Assembly (NCBI GenBank): GCA_963970005.1
Contig: CAXAMN010003592.1
Coordinates: forward strand, 174,198-238,197
Direction of reading: 5' to 3'
Length of the DNA stretch: 64,000 bases
Source of the DNA: Durusdinium trenchii
Lineage: Eukaryota > Sar > Dinophyceae > Suessiales > Symbiodiniaceae
Below are positions 21,401 through 29,919 of the stretch, one piece after another. The translations under genes were made by a program, and so were the position numbers. A model generated the notes under the pieces. The model had not been told where the DNA came from and made no database searches. It saw only the letters and a program-made list of their open reading frames with translations. Position 1 is the first letter of the stretch, and the number at the start of each line of letters is the position of its first letter.

Positions 21401-23010
21401 AATGTCCTCCGCCCTCTGATGATGATGAAAATGAACCTGAGGGTGATGAAGCTCGTGTTCATGCAGGCATTAATGCCGTCCTTGCCATGTCTCATGATGC
21501 CATTTCCAAGAAAGCTTCAGAAACAATCGTTCAAGAAACGTATGCATCAGCAGTCGCTGCAAGCAATGAGAGCTGTCTAGGAGCAGCTGCAAAGCCTGAG
21601 CGTCTACACAGTCAGATCCACAATTCCCCAGGTGGAAAGATTTTGTTTGAATTTGCCTGTGCTTCAGACTCAGCGCTCGGTAGGATTGGTGAGGAGCTTG
21701 GAGTTCAAGTTGTAAGACTTTGTAAGGAACACATAGATCTCGCAAGTAAAGCAAACATCGACCAACTTGTTGAGCAAGTGAAAGCCATCCCTGGTTGTTC
21801 AATCCATGGTTCCATTGAGTGTGGTCCCTGGAGTGCTTGGCAAAGGTTGAATGAAGCAAAGAACCCAAGATTGTCCAACATCCTTCGAGAGAAGCGTAGG
21901 GAAAGTGTTTCAATGATGCATTCGTTCATCAGGGTTGCAAACCATGTTCTTGATAATGGTGGTTTTGTGTCTTTTGAGTGGCCAAGGTATTGTTCCGGGT
22001 GGATGAGTGAACCCCTAGCTTCCTGGATCACAGAAAGGCAATTGCTGTCTGCCACTTTCGATGGCTGCACAGTGGGAATCACTGCCAAGGACAACAAACC
22101 CGCTCGAAAGCCGTGGAGGTTTGTCACGAATAATAAGAGGTTAGCTGATTCTTTGGGAATGTTGAAGTGCACGCATGACAAGCATGCACCCCTTGAAGGG
22201 AAATACACTCGAAACTCAGCTTTCTACCCAGAGCCTCTTTGTCAGATCATGTTGCATGCTTTGTTTCCACATGTCATCAATGCTCATGTGTTTTGCATGC
22301 CGTGCACACCTCGCGTGATTCATTCACATCGGCCGCATGTTGTCAAAGGGATGCCATGTGTTCCCATTGATGTCCTCATGCATGAGAGTGGATGTAAGGA
22401 GTTTGTAACACCAGCATTCGTTCATCGTCTGTTAGAGCGTGCTGAATGGAAGGGTCGCCCAGAAGTCTACCTTGCCATTAAAAGCCAGAAAGATGGTTTG
22501 GTTTTGGAAGGGACTTGGATTGAAGATGAGATTAGGTCAAAGGCAGACGTGATCAGGGAATTTCCCAATGAAACATTGCATTTCGGAGCCCTAATGGTGA
22601 TAGTTAGCATAAAGGGATATGAAAAGAACCCAGCTGACTGGAAGATCAAGGCTCGGATTGTTTTCCGAGGTGACGCAGTCAAGGATCAGGGGGGCTTAAG
22701 CGCCATCTTCCAAGATCTTGCTGCTTCCGCTCCAAGTTCAATTGCAGCATTGAACACAGTGATAGCCTTTTCAATGATCGAGGGAAACACTTGTTCAACA
22801 TCCGATTGCGTCCGGGCCTATATTCAATCCGCACTCGGCACGAAGCATCGAACATTTGTGATGCTACCGCCTGAGCTTGCGCCAGAATCCAAGAAGCACA
22901 TCCACATGCCTTGCGCGCAGCTGTACAAGGTACAAGAGCCTTTATGGCCATCCAGAGTCGTCGGCGCACTGGCAGGCCCACCTTTCCAAAATCTTGCAAG
23001 AAAAACTTAA
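18352..23010 (+). CDS. Gag-Pol polyprotein, Gag to first half of RT
   Basis: 1,552 codons; the nominal start lies inside ORF2 and is probably not used. Order: helical Gag core (residues ~60-270); Lys/Gly-rich linker; a C-X8-C-X5-C-X3-H (CCCH) zinc finger at ~354-373; aspartic protease motif LEFAADTGAGRHLVS (D427); integrase zinc site H619/H623/C630/C633; integrase core D668, D729, E760 (30 residues between the last two, shorter than the usual 35); an acidic linker ~990-1080; then the start of a copia-type RT (KARIVFRGD and the motif A region SDCVRAYIQSAL). A 7-bp tandem duplication GTACAAG at 22923-22936 throws the frame, and translation stops at 23010. The rest of RT continues in the next frame. 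Integrase before RT makes it copia rather than gypsy. Confidence 0.9.
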   Translation: MDFVLAKAFPEVRPIHSIRGGGGSDDDEEELISESPSHASEREIVDSRALLHTKLEVVPQSAADFRAWKTNFFLMLGRLDISSNEYLSKWAATAFEVGQEKECQSSSGLIPRFDRWLASELLKNVRSSPELLFKVQGYVERCTRQSTVPRGRMILYMVARHFDLDRTRGSLLTSQSIFQVELNGFSLKDLQEFSGTVMKTLNSIDPADWPNQRMLGEWLFHRLRNVRKLERTIDEIKRSAYSSELRDFDFLWGRLQEHLVEEREDTNARSIELSLKPKSWKKDPKEKSNPLANPAKAATVPPPPPKETPAAPADPSSSKSDPKGKGGKGDKGKGEKGKGKGKGLSKEDKAKTPCVFFQMPSGCVHGSSCAYLHEKVKPDAKAEATAKPKAQPKPKAKAMAAVAIVAALSSMAMPVEGRLDRLEFAADTGAGRHLVSPQSLERQGVSPEVFSQFQLPSHESLRFSTGGGKRDSSDAIGLRDREGIFQEANHFVLDSCPFVRSVGLDVSNGMGFLWLPNQLPCYIKDCNQFQFQTDESNLIRATRVDQYVPYFSRSFDFIPGVPGEVEPVEAEPEVRSPEGAIPHSVADDIRGVAPGEALPKVPESEKFVRERELAMSTKHCMTHFPKSALCDVCNRARLYSKRIRSHRRADEESDLPVPEAFGQQIACDHMIVSKSSSGKEFVVLVVMDLFSKVFQAYPLATKDTDSVKEALNHFVGVKAKNPQTICKSDCAKELLKAIRSLGWLSDASLPRRWPHNSVLERQIRSFEESCRSIHLQAGFAVFPKLWTLTCQYTAVSMSIEHWSKAFGSEFKGADYILGQLVFYRTKFQEKSKLAPNSSPALMGGWKLEFGCRYKGVLRLVDYNSLKQGHVSIVVAPDQEVYVRDERVFPLRDLAEKALNDFSDPDVRQLADVDPLPIPFIEDTPETKSKARRVYITYSRMLKIGPTKGCKGCDADSSAHNAECIARYEEAFGAAPSTPAPEPPTFEMPEILGDLIDEEYTPTVLSEAEEDEEEIVPECPPPSDDDENEPEGDEARVHAGINAVLAMSHDAISKKASETIVQETYASAVAASNESCLGAAAKPERLHSQIHNSPGGKILFEFACASDSALGRIGEELGVQVVRLCKEHIDLASKANIDQLVEQVKAIPGCSIHGSIECGPWSAWQRLNEAKNPRLSNILREKRRESVSMMHSFIRVANHVLDNGGFVSFEWPRYCSGWMSEPLASWITERQLLSATFDGCTVGITAKDNKPARKPWRFVTNNKRLADSLGMLKCTHDKHAPLEGKYTRNSAFYPEPLCQIMLHALFPHVINAHVFCMPCTPRVIHSHRPHVVKGMPCVPIDVLMHESGCKEFVTPAFVHRLLERAEWKGRPEVYLAIKSQKDGLVLEGTWIEDEIRSKADVIREFPNETLHFGALMVIVSIKGYEKNPADWKIKARIVFRGDAVKDQGGLSAIFQDLAASAPSSIAALNTVIAFSMIEGNTCSTSDCVRAYIQSALGTKHRTFVMLPPELAPESKKHIHMPCAQLYKVQEPLWPSRVVGALAGPPFQNLARKT

Positions 23011-24112
23011 CGGTGTCGAGTTCAGTGAGATGCCCTCGGTTTTTCGGTTCGGTCGTTCTCTAGTGATGAGCGTCTATGTAGACGACCTCACACTCTCAGG
23101 AGTAGCCTCCGAACATGAAGGATTCTGGAAAACCCACAAGCAGTATATAAATTTAGATCCACCGTCAGAATTTGGAAGAGTCTTAGGACGAAACCATAGG
23201 CTTGTGTGGTTTCAAGGGAGCAAAGCAGTGGCCTTAGAATCATCTGACTTCGCAAAACAGTGCGTTGAACTGTATGAAGAGCTGGCGAAAACGCCGGTGA
23301 AGGCCTACTCCTCGCCCTCATGGGACGATGGAGCCCTGATCCCCGCTGATGACGAGGTCAAGGGACAGCTCTCGCCACATTCGGCCAAATTAATTATGAA
23401 GTTGATGTGGCTCTGTCGCATTAGCAGGCCAGACGTCACATTTGCTGTCACTCTGTTGGCGAAACACATTACGGTGTGGTCGGCCAACGACGATAAAAGA
23501 GTCGCAAGACTCATCGGGTACTTGCAAAAGACCCATGAATACTCTCCGATAATGTGCATTCGTGATCCGCCAGAGCAGTTGAACTTGTCTCTGTATTGCG
23601 ATGCCGATTTCGGTGGTGATATCAAATCAATGCGTTCAACCTCTGGATTCATCCTTGCAGTTGCGGGTCCCTCCAGCTTTGCGCCAGTGAGTTGGAGTTC
23701 CAAGAGGCAGAGCGTGGTTGCAAGATCGACCACGGAGAGCGAGTTTGTCTCACTTTCCAGTGCCTTATTCTCCGAGGCGATTCCTACCTTGGAGGTATGG
23801 CAAGCGTTGATCCCCGGAATGACCCTGAAGGTTTTCGAAGACAATACGGCCGTGGTCTCGATTATCCAGAAAGGTTACTCCAATAAATTAAGGCATTTGA
23901 GTAAAACCCACCGCATAAATGTGGCCTCAACTGCCGAAACAGTCAACAATGCTGATGACATCACAGTCCAGCATATCGAAACGACTCAGCAGAAGGGTGA
24001 CGTGTTTACTAAAGGCTTACCGTTGTCCAAATGGGGAAATGCCTTGGAGTTGTTGCAGTTCTCCCTGAGTCCGCTCCCGTCTTATGATGCAGGCAGGAGC
24101 TCGCATGACTAG
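22877..24112 (+). CDS. Pol C-terminal part: RT palm/thumb and RNase H
   Basis: This frame picks up RT right after the duplicated GTACAAG: YKSLYGHPESSAHW, then VYVDDLTLSG with the catalytic YVDD at 23075-23086. RNase H follows with CDADFGGD, STTESEFVSLS, FEDNTAVV and the C-terminal KGDVFTKGLPLS typical of copia elements. The stop is TAG at 24110-24112. The nominal first Met (22877) belongs to the shifted reading and is not a real start. Without the 7-bp duplication the sequence would be continuous with the upstream Gag-Pol frame. All catalytic residues that I can see are intact, which fits a recent loss of function. Confidence 0.9.
   Translation: MRQNPRSTSTCLARSCTRYKSLYGHPESSAHWQAHLSKILQEKLNGVEFSEMPSVFRFGRSLVMSVYVDDLTLSGVASEHEGFWKTHKQYINLDPPSEFGRVLGRNHRLVWFQGSKAVALESSDFAKQCVELYEELAKTPVKAYSSPSWDDGALIPADDEVKGQLSPHSAKLIMKLMWLCRISRPDVTFAVTLLAKHITVWSANDDKRVARLIGYLQKTHEYSPIMCIRDPPEQLNLSLYCDADFGGDIKSMRSTSGFILAVAGPSSFAPVSWSSKRQSVVARSTTESEFVSLSSALFSEAIPTLEVWQALIPGMTLKVFEDNTAVVSIIQKGYSNKLRHLSKTHRINVASTAETVNNADDITVQHIETTQQKGDVFTKGLPLSKWGNALELLQFSLSPLPSYDAGRSSHD
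22923..22936 (+). repeat. 7-bp tandem duplication causing frameshift
   Basis: GTACAAG occurs twice without a gap. Removing one unit would bring the upstream and downstream RT frames into register, in the conserved LYK-SLYG segment of copia RT. The duplication is therefore the likely cause of the frame break. Confidence 0.85.
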
Positions 24113-24113
24113 A

Positions 24114-24239
24114 GCTAAGCAATAGTCAGCCGCAGTTCAAAGCTAAGCTAGATCTGCAATAAATGAAATGGTTAAAGCTAAGCGATAACCAGCAGCAGCT
24201 CGAAACTAAGTTAGATCTGCCTCGAATGAAAGTCATGAC
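24114..24239 (+). repeat. Imperfect 63-bp tandem duplication in copia 3' region
   Basis: Two units begin GCTAAGC (24114 and 24177) and share the order GCTAAGC..AGCAGC/CCGCAG..CTAAG.TAGATCTGC..AATGAAA. The unit lies between the Pol stop and the polypurine tract, where copia elements often carry structured non-coding sequence. Confidence 0.7.
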
Positions 24240-24454
24240 AATGCATGCAGCACAGTGCTACTGCCCAGCGTAGCGCCAAACTTGCATGTAGGGTGACTGG
24301 CTGCTTGAAGCGCCGCTCCCAAGCTGCCGTTCGTAAGCCTGTTAGGTTAAGCTTGCAGTCTTTCGATAGGAATTGTCAGGTCACAGACGGTTCAAGCAAC
24401 GAAGCGACTGTCTCAGACCTGGAATACTAGCTGTACATATGTTCATCTCACTAT

Positions 24455-24462
24455 GAGGGGGG
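24455..24462 (+). other. Polypurine tract
   Basis: GAGGGGGG immediately before the right LTR, where RNase H would leave the primer for plus-strand synthesis. Confidence 0.85.
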
Positions 24463-24644
24463 ACTTGAAGTTTCCTGCGTAAAGTACACCTCATATGTAT
24501 AGACACAGTTCATGAACATTGTACTTTTGGCTCAAGTGATAAAAAGGCCGCAGCCGCTGCCACTTCGCGGACACGGCGGTCTTTACTGAGAGTTGGTTTC
24601 TTGGTGTTGTTTGTGTTGGTGTTCCGTTTTTCAACGGTTCAAGT
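24463..24644 (+). repeat. 3' LTR, 182 bp
   Basis: Begins ACTTGAAG and ends GGTTCAAGT, so the first and last 7 bp are perfect inverted repeats. The relic spliced leader TTTTGGCTCAAG is conserved at 24525-24536. Confidence 0.95.
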
Positions 24645-24649
24645 ATTAC
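24645..24649. repeat. Target-site duplication (right), ATTAC
   Basis: Repeats the ATTAC found before the left LTR. Confidence 0.9.
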
Positions 24650-25063
24650 TAGTAGCGCAGTCCAGTACGAAGTCCATGGCAAGTCCCAGTTGGGCGGTTT
24701 GGATGATTCATGGATCCTACAGGGGCGGCCGAGTAGGATTTCTGTTTTTGTGCTTCTGGATTTCAACAAGGGTGCCATATCATATGGCTTTCTCGCAGAT
24801 CATGCGTAGTATCATGCTTGTAGGAAACAAGATTTGGCTGCAGCGTTTGTACTTCCTAGCCGTTGATTCGGTCCATTCAGCGGTGAGCCGATCCGTAAGT
24901 CGACAACTGAGTGGCGACCAACCCCAGACCGGTCACCAGCCAAGACCGGACCGGTCAGCACATAAGCTATGCATCTGAGAGGTCCTCAGCCTCGAGGCAC
25001 GCCGACGCTTGCTCGAAACTCGCTTCCAGATGCTTTTCTACGCTTCTGCCCCGCCGTTTCCAG

Positions 25064-25126
25064 GAGATATGGACCTGGAGGACTTCGACATTGATCAATT
25101 TCTGACGCTGGTGCTAGTTGGCTGCT
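25064..25126 (+). CDS. Candidate exon, acidic
   Basis: Follows TTTCCAG and reads DMDLEDFDIDQFLTLVL before TGA at 25124-25126. Acidic and hydrophobic, like a short docking motif. It may continue the J-domain gene interrupted by the copia element, since strand and order fit, but no sequence link proves this. Confidence 0.4.
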
Positions 25127-25755
25127 GAAAACTCTGGGTCTTACTCAGACTCAAAGCCTCCATGTACGGAATATTTATATGTATATAATCTGTATATACA
25201 TACATGCGTTTGTCCCGTTTATGAGCCTAATGTTTGCAAGTACTACATGCATGGAGTCTATGGGATATGATGGAAGTCGTCCGAAAGGGCTCCGGCATTC
25301 TGACAGATATGACCGGAGGCAAAACAAACGATGAAATATGGTGGGCTGGCTGGAGGATCTGGCTGGAGGATTCAACTTCTGTAGTTGAATCATGTTGCAT
25401 TCCTGACTTGGGATGCGGAACTTTCAGTTGGAAATCAGTTGAAGTTCATGGACTATTTTATAGTATCCGAACTTTCAGGTTGAATTAGTCAAGCTTCAGC
25501 TGCTTCAACTCTGGGACTGGCAGCGTTTGTCCTTGTCCCAGAGCATACGGCCCAGCTTGTTAGGTTTGCAAATGTTTGAACATCAGCAGTTTTAGAAGCT
25601 ATCTCCCGGATACTCTTGAGTTGTATAACACGTGTTAGGCGCCAGGATGCTGCCCTGGCTGCGAACTTGTAGAAACTAGGGTTCCATTCAGATCAGGGTC
25701 CTTTCCATTTTCCTTTGCATGCAGGCGGCACACACACACATCGCTGCCCCTTCAG

Positions 25756-25890
25756 CCGAGGAATATGTGGGTTGGAGAAATGATGGAAGATGGTGGAGTC
25801 GTTGATGACATGATGCAAGCAGTTCTGCCTTGGAGGAGTGACGAGGAGAAGATGATGCAGTTTATGGAAGAGACTCTTGGGCCGAGATCA
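25756..25890 (+). CDS. Candidate exon, acidic Met-rich
   Basis: Follows CCTTCAG and reads MWVGEMMEDGGVVDDMMQAV, then LPWRSDEEKMMQFMEETLG. The helical, acidic composition is protein-like. The right edge is unclear. Possible later exon of the J-domain gene. The intervening 25127-25755 looks intronic. Confidence 0.4.
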
Positions 25891-26101
25891 GGACCCAGTT
25901 GGTCACGTGTCAAGTGGCCATGTAATTTGGCAATCCTGACAGGTGCAGCAGTTGATAGTCTATGTTTGATTAATTATATATGTGTGTACTTGTTCTGAGC
26001 CTCCCTTGCATCCGGAAGCTGACACAATCAGTTGACACGACATAGTGGCTTTGCACTGCGGCTTTTGTATCCCAGACCCCCCCATGATCCTTGCGGTGAA
26101 G

Positions 26102-26210
26102 GCACGCAGAACGTTTCGGCTCGGATCTCGGCCAGGACAGGTTCGGCACGTTCGACCACTACACTTGGAAAACGGGTGAAACGTGGATGGCACCACCAGT
26201 TGTTGGATGA
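26102..26210 (+). CDS. Candidate terminal exon
   Basis: Starts after GTGAAG and reads HAERFGSDLGQDRFGTFDHY, then TWKTGETWMAPPVVG and TGA (26208-26210). The aromatic content (F, Y, W) and clean stop argue for a real C-terminus. It may end the gene that includes 25064 and 25756, and perhaps the J-domain gene. Family unknown. Confidence 0.4.
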
Positions 26211-28977
26211 AAAGATGCTTCGATCCGAGGGCATCCCTGCCATCCACGTTTTCTCTTGCTGATGTGAGGGAGAAAAAAATCCCCGCAAAAGAAAGACACA
26301 CACAAAACAACACCAAAAAAAAGACAAACACAATGAACACATTGGATAAATGTCTATATGTACAATATATAGGTGGGTGGCATGGCCACCTGGAGGACCA
26401 TGGTCCGAATACCAAACATGTGGTGTTTCCACGTCACTAGAAGCGCGCGCTTCTTTGGGAGCTGAGGAACGTGGCACCCAGCGGAGGGAAGCTGCAATGC
26501 AAGGTGTGCCACTGGACAGGAATGGATGGGTCTCAGGATGTTTCCTTACTTTCTTACTTAGCTTTCAATAGCTTTTAAATCTGGGGGCAGCATGGGAGAG
26601 CCCGGTTGCTTTGGCTTAGTATACTGTATGTGTATGTAAATATATATATATAACATATAAATATGTGTGAGTGTGTGTGTGTGTGTCACCGCCTGTGTCA
26701 AAGGCTCGTGACAGTTGCAGGGGGACGGGTCATCGCTGATACTGCCCGTCCAACGAAGAGGGTATCAGTTGGTGCTGAAGCGGTGGAGGACGCTCCACTG
26801 TGTATCTGCGAGTTTGAACTGTTGAGCAAGCTGTTTTCACCCCACTCTTCTGTAAAGGGCTAACGCGTGATGTTCAAACAATTCAGTTTTGCCGAAACAG
26901 CATTCTTTCGGTTATGCAAGTCAAGGTCTAATGCACCGGCAATGTGCTCACTAGACCAGCTCTTGCGAGCATCAATCTAAGTGTAAGGAAACTTGGGGTC
27001 GGGAACAGGCCTGGCATCAGAGAGGTCCCTGGGTGAAGGGCCGTGCCCTCCTTCACACGGCAAATTTATGCACATTTCTTGAACAACTGCCGTGCATCCA
27101 GTGTGATGGAGTTTCCTCAACTTAACCAGCTTGGGAGGCGCCAAGGGCTGCGTGCATTTGGGAACGGCTTTGTGGGCCGACACAGCTGGAACCCATATGC
27201 CCCTTGCACTGTGTGCTTGTAGCTGGTGTTTTCGAACGATTGAAATATATTAGACTCATCCCGCTGTAGATAGAATGTCCATGTCCCGGTGTATATTCTT
27301 AGGTCAAGCAAGGCCAAAACATAAGATAGATATTAGCGATTGCATGTTGTTCAAAAGATGTGAACTCAATCTCTGATTGATTAAGTCTGACAAGAATTGT
27401 AGATTTTATTGGAACAAAGGAATTCCGGGAATGACCTGGTGTTGCATCCGACCGAGGCCAACACGTGGGTTCGAATCAGCGACTCATGTTGGCCCATTTC
27501 GAGAAGAAACATCACTTGGACTGTGAGGCCTTGAGGGCCCAGGGGCCCAGGGGCCCGGGAGATTGAGCGGCCACACATGGAGCCACATAGGCCGAACCAC
27601 CCCCAGTTGTGGTGCCATCAAGACAGTTGACAAAACCTTGAGTCGGCATGAGTCGGCTAGAGGCTGAGACGCGCAACAGTCAATTTTTCGGAAAAAACTG
27701 GTGACTCATCATACATCGCGAGCAGAAAATTGCCACAAAAACACCTCTGCGGTGAGGAGTGGGCCAAAGAGACCCTGAAAAGCATGATGCTTGGCCGCAA
27801 CGATCGTTCTATGGCGAGAAAGGCCTTTCGACCGTTTCGACAGCGTGACGTCCGAAGAATTCCACGGTGACTACGACCAAGGTCAGCCCGACCCTCACCG
27901 TTTACGAGGTTCGGCGTTGACTTGAGTTGTTCTCAAGGTTTTGAAACAGGATCCCTTGACGTTTTATGTGTCTTTGTGTTTTTTCTAATTTCGGGATGAA
28001 TTTTTGTAAGCGCCATGGCTTATTGGGTTGCCGGTGGAGAGCCTCCCAGGTGACCACGTGAACATCTCACGAGGGTCCAGCCCCCCCGCCCCCACACACC
28101 TGGATGTGTTTACCAGATCGCCGGAGTGCTGTGCACTCGGCAGATGTGTTTTTGACCCAGCAAATGGCAAAGACAAAAGCAAGTCGGGTTTGTTTTGGAA
28201 AGAGGATATCATCTCAGTGGTTGGCCGTTGCACTGGGGCCGTTGCACTTGCCAATTCTTCAATTGTTGGAAGACAGCAAGGCCCCAGCAACCCATGACGT
28301 TGGTGGCTGCATGGCAAAACAACCATCCGGTCACTTCTTTCCTCGCGAGGAAGGCCTCATTCGAGTCTTTCATGAAGCAGGTCACAGGCAGGTCTTTGTG
28401 CAAGAAGGCTCCCTTTGGACATCGTGATGCCCTAATATTAGCAGATATTTGTGTGAGATATTTTTTCTATTTACGTACATCTATTTGCAGTACTAGGCAG
28501 AAGAAACCATGATGGAACTGGGAGATTGCGAACCGTTCCCGGAGAATGCTGGGCAGTTTGCATTCCGTCGCCTTCGACAGCGGCTTGCAGTGACAGCCCC
28601 GAGCAAATGGTCAGTAGGGGGTGGAGTTTGAAGCCATGGCCTAGAAGTAGAACACCTGGGCTCTAGTTTCAGTCATGTCATGATATGATATCATGACATG
28701 ACTGAAAGAACGTCACGTCATGCCCCATCTTCCTTCGGGACAAGCTGCATCTTTGAGTCATGTGCTTGTTTTGTTCGGGTCAGGTTCATGCAGCAGATGA
28801 ATTCAGAGGGCCAGAAAGGGACGGGATTGAGTCTCTGAAAGATACAGCCATAATTGCACTGTAATTATTACAGCCAGCAATTTGCTGGTACCTGTCACGC
28901 ACCGGATTAGGGACATTGTTCAACAAAGATCCATACTCTGTACCTTTTGATCCTTCTGGTTCTTTTTCTCTTTGCAG
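26211..28977. other. Intergenic or intronic stretch
   Basis: No convincing exon. Holds a TA/TG microsatellite (about 26638-26690), several GC-rich patches without a consistent frame (27000-27200, 27480-27600, 28020-28140) and the perfect hairpin listed below. Confidence 0.5.
28667..28707. repeat. Perfect hairpin, 19-bp arms, 3-nt loop
   Basis: 28667-28685 is exactly complementary to 28689-28707 with the loop TGA. The arms hold nested CATG/ATGACATG units. In RNA it would be a near-perfect stem. No T-run follows, so it is not a bacterial-type terminator. It may be a small palindromic element or a recombination footprint. Confidence 0.85.
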
Positions 28978-29078
28978 GCCTTGGAGATCCCAGCGGTGAG
29001 TTCCTCATGCCCGACGGCAGCAAGGCGGAGATGTCCAAGGCTGGTTGCATCAACGGCGAATTGGAGATGGTGATGGTG
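28978..29078 (+). CDS. Exon of unrecognised gene (A)
   Basis: Bounded by TTTGCAG and GTGAGT. Reads GLGDPSGEFLMPDGSKAEMS, then KAGCINGELEMVMV, ending in phase 0. It opens a run of well-formed exons (28978, 29356, 32548, 33035, 33897, 35299) that appear to form one gene crossing the satellite array. The upstream start was not found. Function unknown. Confidence 0.5.
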
Positions 29079-29355
29079 GTGAGTGAGTTTGTTTTGGCTT
29101 TAGATCTGCTGGGTTCTTCGCAGGTGGCCGTCGGGCAAGTTTGCAGTGGCTTGGGCTCGCCCATCCCAATCAGGTAGCCTAAGTGGAAAGTTATCATGGG
29201 CTCATAGACCTAGACTAGCTTCTACAAGAAAGGAAAGGGAGGCCAGAAAGGACATAGAATGAGATACTGCCGTGCATGACTCACGTCCTGACAGTGACAG
29301 TCCTCTTGTGCTATGGCCTTTTCGGAGGCTCCCCCCCATGGCCGGACTTCGTGAG

Positions 29356-29450
29356 GTGCCGGGTGTCCCTGACATCCGTGCCCACATGCAGAAGCGCATG
29401 GACAAAGCCAAGGTGCTGGAACAAGTCTTGGAGATGCCTCCTGGCCCGTC
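29356..29450 (+). CDS. Exon of unrecognised gene (B)
   Basis: After CGTGAG the frame (phase 0, matching exon A) reads VPGVPDIRAHMQKRMDKAKV, then LEQVLEMPPGPSG. Charged helix followed by a Pro/Gly turn. The donor is uncertain, and the exon must end in phase 2 to join 32548. Confidence 0.45.
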
Positions 29451-29919
29451 AGGGTATATTGGTGGTGCCATGGTGCCATGGAGATATACTGCATACGGAA
29501 GTGTAAGCTCTCTCACCCAGCGGTTGGGAGAGCTTCGGCTGTGTCGGCTGTACAGGACTTGGTGAGTTGATTGGACAGGGTTACCGGTCCACAGCCGGTC
29601 TCCTTTGTACAACATGGTGCAACCGGACTTCAGCACGAAGGGTGTAGTCACCTCAAGTAAGCCCAACCATGAGCTGCAAACCAACTCGCTCCCCTGTCGT
29701 CTAGAGTCTAGACTGGGAGCAGAGGGGGGACGTCCGACCGATGCGATCCGCTCAGGTATCGCACAGTGGCTGCCGAAGAGGTGGAAGACAGTGAGGTGAA
29801 AGCTCCGGGCATGGAGAGGAGGTAGATGTGGAGCCCACAAATACCAATCATCCATAAGACAACGTCTTTGCTCACAATTACCATTCATGTTTGAACATCA
29901 TCATTTTAACATAAGTTGT

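Larger units (their letters stand above)
15593..24644 (+). mobile_element. Ty1/copia LTR retrotransposon, 9,052 bp
   Basis: A full-length element with two 182-bp LTRs, a 5-bp target duplication, a primer-binding-site candidate, a polypurine tract and domains in copia order (Gag, protease, integrase, reverse transcriptase, RNase H). The LTRs differ at 3 of 182 positions (15596/24466 and two adjacent sites in CGGTCCGTA versus CGGTCTTTA), so insertion was fairly recent. It is larger than a typical copia element (about 5 kb) because two extra ORFs precede Gag: an HAD-like protein and a coiled-coil protein. Two frameshifts break the coding path, one at a G7 run (18407-18413) and one at a 7-bp tandem duplication (22923-22936), so this copy is probably not autonomous. 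It lies on + like its neighbours. Confidence 0.95.
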
